From assembly GCA_003222975.1 (NCBI GenBank), contig QHXN01000031.1, positions 1 to 64,000 of the forward strand: a stretch of 64,000 bases of DNA, written 5' to 3'. This document shows, piece by piece, positions 60,301-64,000 of the stretch. The position numbers and the translations under genes were made by a program. The notes under the pieces were generated by a model. The model worked only from the letters and a program-made list of their open reading frames with translations, ran no database searches and was not told the origin of the DNA. This DNA comes from Acidobacteriota bacterium. GTDB lineage: Bacteria > Acidobacteriota > Blastocatellia > Pyrinomonadales > Pyrinomonadaceae. Each line of letters begins with the position of its first letter. Position 1 is the stretch's first letter.

Positions 60301-61524
60301 ATGAATCGAGAAACTTCGATGAGCACAGAGACCGCTAAAGAACCTGTTAATTACCCGTTCGCGCGACGGCTCGCGGGGATGGGCGTTTCGGCAATCCGTG
60401 AGATTCTGAAAGTCACGGAGCAGCCGGAGGTCATCTCGTTCGCCGGCGGCTTGCCCGCGCCGGAAGTCTTTCCCGTCGCGGCGCTCGCGCGGGCGCACGC
60501 CGAAGTCTTCGCGGAAGAAGGTGCCGAGGCTTGCCAATACAGCACGACCGAGGGCTTCGGGCCGCTGCGAGAGTGGGTCGCGAAAAGGATGGTCAAGCGC
60601 GGCATCCGGACTGCCGCGCCGGAGCGCGTGCTCGTCACGAGCGGCTCGCAGCAGGGGATTGATCTCGTCGCCAAAATCTTCCTCGATCCGGGCGACGCGG
60701 TGGTCGTCGAAAACCCATGCTACTTGGCCGCGCTGCAAGTCTTCAACGGCTTCGAGGCAAAACTCATCGCCGTCGGAAGCGACGACGACGGGATGAAAGT
60801 TGACGAAGTAGAGCAGGCGATTGAGAGCGCGGCGCAGAGGCCCAAGTTCATCTACATCGTCTCGCAGTTCCACAACCCGAAGGGCACGACGCTCTCGCAC
60901 GCGCGCAGGCGACGCCTGCTTGAAGTCGCGCGGCGCTTCGGCGTGCCCATTGTCGAGGATGATCCATACGGCGAACTACGCTACCGGGGCGCGCCGCTTG
61001 CGCCGCTCGCCGCTCTGGACGAGGACGGCCTCGTGATTTATCTCAGCACCTTCTCGAAGACATTGAGTCCGGGGATGCGCGTCGGCTGGACGCACTCTTC
61101 CGCAGAAGTCTTCGGCGCACTGGTGCGCGCCAAGCAGGCGGCAGACCTGCACACGAACACGATCCAGCAGCGCGCGGCGGCAAGACTGCTCGCCTCGTTC
61201 GACTTCGACGCGCACGTCGAGCGCATCAAGACGGTTTACGGCGCGAGGCGCGACCGGATGCTCCGAGCGCTCGAAGAATATTTTCCGCCCGCGTCGCGCT
61301 GGACGCGGCCCGACGGCGGGTTATTCCTCTGGGTGGAGTTGCCCGAAGCCACACGCGCGGAGGAGTTGTTTGAGCGGGCAATTCGAGAGCGGGTCGCTTT
61401 CGTCCCCGGCGCGCCTTTCTTCGCAGGTGACGTGCGCCGAAACTTCATGCGCCTGAACTTCTCTAACTCTCCGCCGGAGCGGATCGGAGAGGGCATCAAG
61501 CGACTCGGCCAGTTGTTAAAATAA
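60301..61524 (+). CDS. PLP-dependent aminotransferase (2-aminoadipate aminotransferase-like)
   Basis: EVISFAGGLPAPEVFPV...YSTTEGFGPLREWVAKRM...VLVTSGSQQGIDLVAKIF...YLSTFSKTLSPGMRVGW. Confidence 0.9.
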   Translation: MNRETSMSTETAKEPVNYPFARRLAGMGVSAIREILKVTEQPEVISFAGGLPAPEVFPVAALARAHAEVFAEEGAEACQYSTTEGFGPLREWVAKRMVKRGIRTAAPERVLVTSGSQQGIDLVAKIFLDPGDAVVVENPCYLAALQVFNGFEAKLIAVGSDDDGMKVDEVEQAIESAAQRPKFIYIVSQFHNPKGTTLSHARRRRLLEVARRFGVPIVEDDPYGELRYRGAPLAPLAALDEDGLVIYLSTFSKTLSPGMRVGWTHSSAEVFGALVRAKQAADLHTNTIQQRAAARLLASFDFDAHVERIKTVYGARRDRMLRALEEYFPPASRWTRPDGGLFLWVELPEATRAEELFERAIRERVAFVPGAPFFAGDVRRNFMRLNFSNSPPERIGEGIKRLGQLLK

Positions 61525-61596
61525 GGGCCGAGAGGTTCTCTCTAGAAGATTCTCCGATAATTTCTCATTAGCGTGATGATCGAGGTTGAGCAAATT

Positions 61597-62285
61597 ATGA
61601 ATAAATCAGCAATCAACCCGCTGCCCCCGAACTTCGCCAAGTATATCAATCTCGTTTCGGATATTGAGTTGGAACAAGCATTTGATGGAAGCGTGCGCCA
61701 ATTAAACGAGCTAGACAAAAATCTGCTTAACAACCTCGCCGATAAAAGATACGCGGACGGAAAGTGGACGGTAAAAGAGATTCTTCAGCACCTTGCCGAC
61801 TCGGATAGAATTATGTCTTATCAGGCATTGATGCTGGCGCGAAAAGACCCACCGTGCTGCAAGGGTTTGATGAAACTCTGCACGTTAAAAATGCGAACGC
61901 CGCAAGCCGAACAATTGATGACTTGATTGGGGAAATAAAAATTGCGCGGGCAGCGACGAAGGCTTTATTCGATGCGCTCTCCTCTCAGGGAGTCGCAGAT
62001 GTAACAGTGTTCGGTCTGGAGCGGGAAGGGGCGGAGGCGCAGATCGAGGTGCGGTCGTTTGCGCCCGCCGACGCGACGCCGGAAGACCCAGTGTGCGGCA
62101 GCGGCAACGGCTGCGTGGCGGCACTCGTGCGTCGCGAAGGGCTGCTTGCCGGCGACTCCTACGTCGCCCGGCAGGGCGGTCGCCTGGGGCGCGACGGGCG
62201 CGTCGAAATTCGGTTTGACGAAGACGGCTCGATCTGGATGGGCGGTCAGGCAGTCACCTGCGTCGAAGGCTTGCTGAACACATAG
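61597..62285 (+). pseudogene. Composite: DinB-like N-part (frameshifted near 61850) joined to C-terminal PhzF-family fragment
   Basis: YADGKWTVKEILQHLADSDRIMSYQALMLARKDP | frameshift | TVLQGFDETLHVKNANAASRTIDDLIGEIKIARAATKALFDALSSQ | GVADVTVFGLEREGAEAQIEVRSFAPADATPEDPVCGSGNGCVAALV. Confidence 0.7.
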
Positions 62286-62303
62286 TCTGGCGGCGCGTTC
62301 GGC

Positions 62304-62600
62304 TCATTGTGGAAGGTGTGCTGAGGGCACGAAGTCATCCAGGTCCAGGTATCTACAGTACGGCGGAACCCGCTCGCCCAGGAGGAGTCGCCTCGCGACG
62401 TGCCCGATCTGCCCGGCGGCGTACCGCACTTCGCTCGCCAACTGCGGATAGCCGCACAATTCTTCGCCGATCCGCACGAGCGACTTCCGCGTCCGCTCCG
62501 AAAGGCGGAGTCTCACTTCGCGCTTGATCTGGGGGTTATCACACTCTTCGATCAGGAGATCAAGTCCGTCTAGAAACTGCGCTGCATTCTCCGCCGTCAC
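62304..62600 (-). CDS. Hypothetical protein
   Basis: 98 aa helical ORF, ATG overlaps upstream ORF stop. Confidence 0.35.
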   Translation of the reverse strand: MTAENAAQFLDGLDLLIEECDNPQIKREVRLRLSERTRKSLVRIGEELCGYPQLASEVRYAAGQIGHVARRLLLGERVPPYCRYLDLDDFVPSAHLPQ

Positions 62601-62794
62601 GCCGTCTTCGAAGACTGTGACCTGCTGCTAACACGCACCTCCCTAGCCACCCAGCGTGAGTCGCAGCGAATCTGGTAGCGGGCGCGGAAGGCTGCGCCGT
62701 CTTTGGCGCGGATGATGAGGCCGTCTACCAGTACCCCTTCGGGCCGGCACGTGAGACGCAGGTGCTCTAAGCCCCGCTCCCCCAGGGCGTCCAC
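62597..62794 (-). pseudogene. Putative glycolipid-binding domain fragment
   Basis: GLEHLRLTCRPEGVLVDGLIIRAKDGAAFRARYQIRCDSRWVAREVRV; only the N-terminal third of such a domain. Confidence 0.4.
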
Positions 62795-62952
62795 ATCACG
62801 CTGCGGTGTAAATTGATGTTCGGCGTATTCACCCTCTTCTCCCGGAGGACACATCTGATATGTCCGTTGCTTCACCAACGCGCCAGGTTTAATATTCAGC
62901 GCTCTTCGGCCTTCTTGGTAAATTGTTGCGCCGCCGAGATGAATCTTCGTGT

Positions 62953-63609
62953 CTATTGCTTTTCTTGCCGTCTTTGGCGGAAGCGGCGCACTTTGGCGAT
63001 GTTGCCGCAGTCGCGCATGTCGCACCACTGCCGGCTCCGGTTGCGGCTCGCGTCGAGGAACAGCCAGCCGCAGTTCTCGCCGCCGCACTGCCGCACCCTG
63101 TTAAGCTCATCAGAAGTTAAGACTTCGGCAGCAGAACGGGCCACCGGCCACAGCACGCGGTCAAGAGAATCGTCATCAATCCACTCAAGAGAGAAGCCGT
63201 CGGCCTTCGACATTAACCTCTGGTGATCTTTCGCAAACGCCAACTCTTCGTTAATCGTCCGCAGGTCAGCTTCGTCGGATCGCTTCCCGCCCAGCCTTGA
63301 TTTGATAATGCGATAGATCGCCTCCCGTAACTTCACGGCTCGTTTCAGAACTGCCCCCGCGGTCTTCGGCCGGTCATCCGCCGCGCGGAGAAGCCGCCGC
63401 GCTTCCTTGTCGGCCAGAAGTCCGGCCCGCGCGCCCCACGCCACGAGGTCCGGGTAAGAGGTGAGCTTGTCGTCCCCTGAGAGATAATCGCCGCGCGCGC
63501 GCTTTGCGGGGGCTTCGCCGACGGCGCGCGCGTAAACGGTGTTCACGAAGTCTAAGCAGAGCCGCCCGCCGACTAATTTCAGATTTCCTGTGGCCCGCTT
63601 CATTGTCAT
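62953..63609 (-). CDS. ABATE / CGNR zinc-finger regulator
   Basis: GGRLCLDFVNTVYAR; C-terminal RVRQCGGENCGWLFLDASRNRSRQWCDMRDCGNIAKVRRFRQR. Confidence 0.9.
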   Translation of the reverse strand: MTMKRATGNLKLVGGRLCLDFVNTVYARAVGEAPAKRARGDYLSGDDKLTSYPDLVAWGARAGLLADKEARRLLRAADDRPKTAGAVLKRAVKLREAIYRIIKSRLGGKRSDEADLRTINEELAFAKDHQRLMSKADGFSLEWIDDDSLDRVLWPVARSAAEVLTSDELNRVRQCGGENCGWLFLDASRNRSRQWCDMRDCGNIAKVRRFRQRRQEKQ

Positions 63610-63657
63610 ACAGTCTCACATTCTAAAACGCCTGTAACCGCTAAAACTAACTTGACG

Positions 63658-63679
63658 GGTTACCAGATCATCAGTAACC
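63658..63679. promoter_or_regulatory. Inverted repeat upstream of CGNR regulator, candidate operator
   Basis: GGTTAC-cagatcatca-GTAACC, with further GTAACC/TGTAACC half-sites nearby. Confidence 0.4.
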
Positions 63680-63850
63680 TGTATCCACATTTTAGACAGT
63701 TACAAGAACGGTCGTCAAATTCGACTGTATTACTTCGACTGGGTGTCGGAAGAGAAGGCGGTGGTGAACGGGGCGCATAGGGTGTTTTGCCTTCGGTTAC
63801 TATGGCCGGAGCTCACGCCGCCGAGGATCGATGAGTAAAGTGGAGGCTGC

Positions 63851-64000
63851 ATGTCAGAGGTCGCAAATGTTCTCGACGAACTGAGATGGATTCACGAGGG
63901 GGACGCTTGGCACGGCGCGGCGCTGAAAGAATCTCTCTCAGGCGTGACGGCAGAACAGGCGGCGGCGCGTCCCGTCGCCGGCGCGCACAGCATTTGGGAA
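63851..64000 (+). CDS. DinB-like protein, N-terminus only (truncated by window end)
   Basis: MSEVANVLDELRWIHEGDAWHGAALKESLSGVTAEQAAARPVAGAHSIWE. Confidence 0.6.
   Translation, partial: MSEVANVLDELRWIHEGDAWHGAALKESLSGVTAEQAAARPVAGAHSIWE

Overview
High-GC bacterial chromosomal segment, most likely Acidobacteriota (inferred from the TIGR03436-like VWFA protein, the Hfq-like protein type and overall gene content; not tested). The left ~42 kb is a mostly plus-strand housekeeping region: murB C-terminus, ftsQ-ftsA-ftsZ, Hfq-like, pdxA (interrupted), response regulators, valS, nadC, XdhC-like genes, MFS, VIT/VWA, Nfu, bshA/endonuclease III, NYN, FKBP, spermidine-synthase-like, selB, hemB and a tRNA-Met(CAT). 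At ~42 kb an integrase remnant abuts the tRNA. The right ~22 kb is more accessory: M15 peptidase, MacAB-like efflux, an ECF sigma/anti-sigma/ABC operon, a lactonase-like MBL protein, MocR, MerR, and several truncated or chimeric genes. Most interesting signals: (1) about 18 long inverted repeats built from 7-8 nt tandem words, at CDS 3' ends in the first 41 kb and not seen after it, some of which have become signal peptides or C-terminal tails; (2) apparent avoidance of the palindrome RTCGAY, visible as Val-Asp written GTTGAC and Ile-Asp written ATTGAC/ATAGAC; (3) two candidate structured RNAs (~25.5 kb and ~29.5 kb); (4) an in-frame TGA in pdxA plus several frameshift or chimeric genes that are either real decay or assembly error. 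All calls come from reading the sequence and ORF track; no searches or counts were run.
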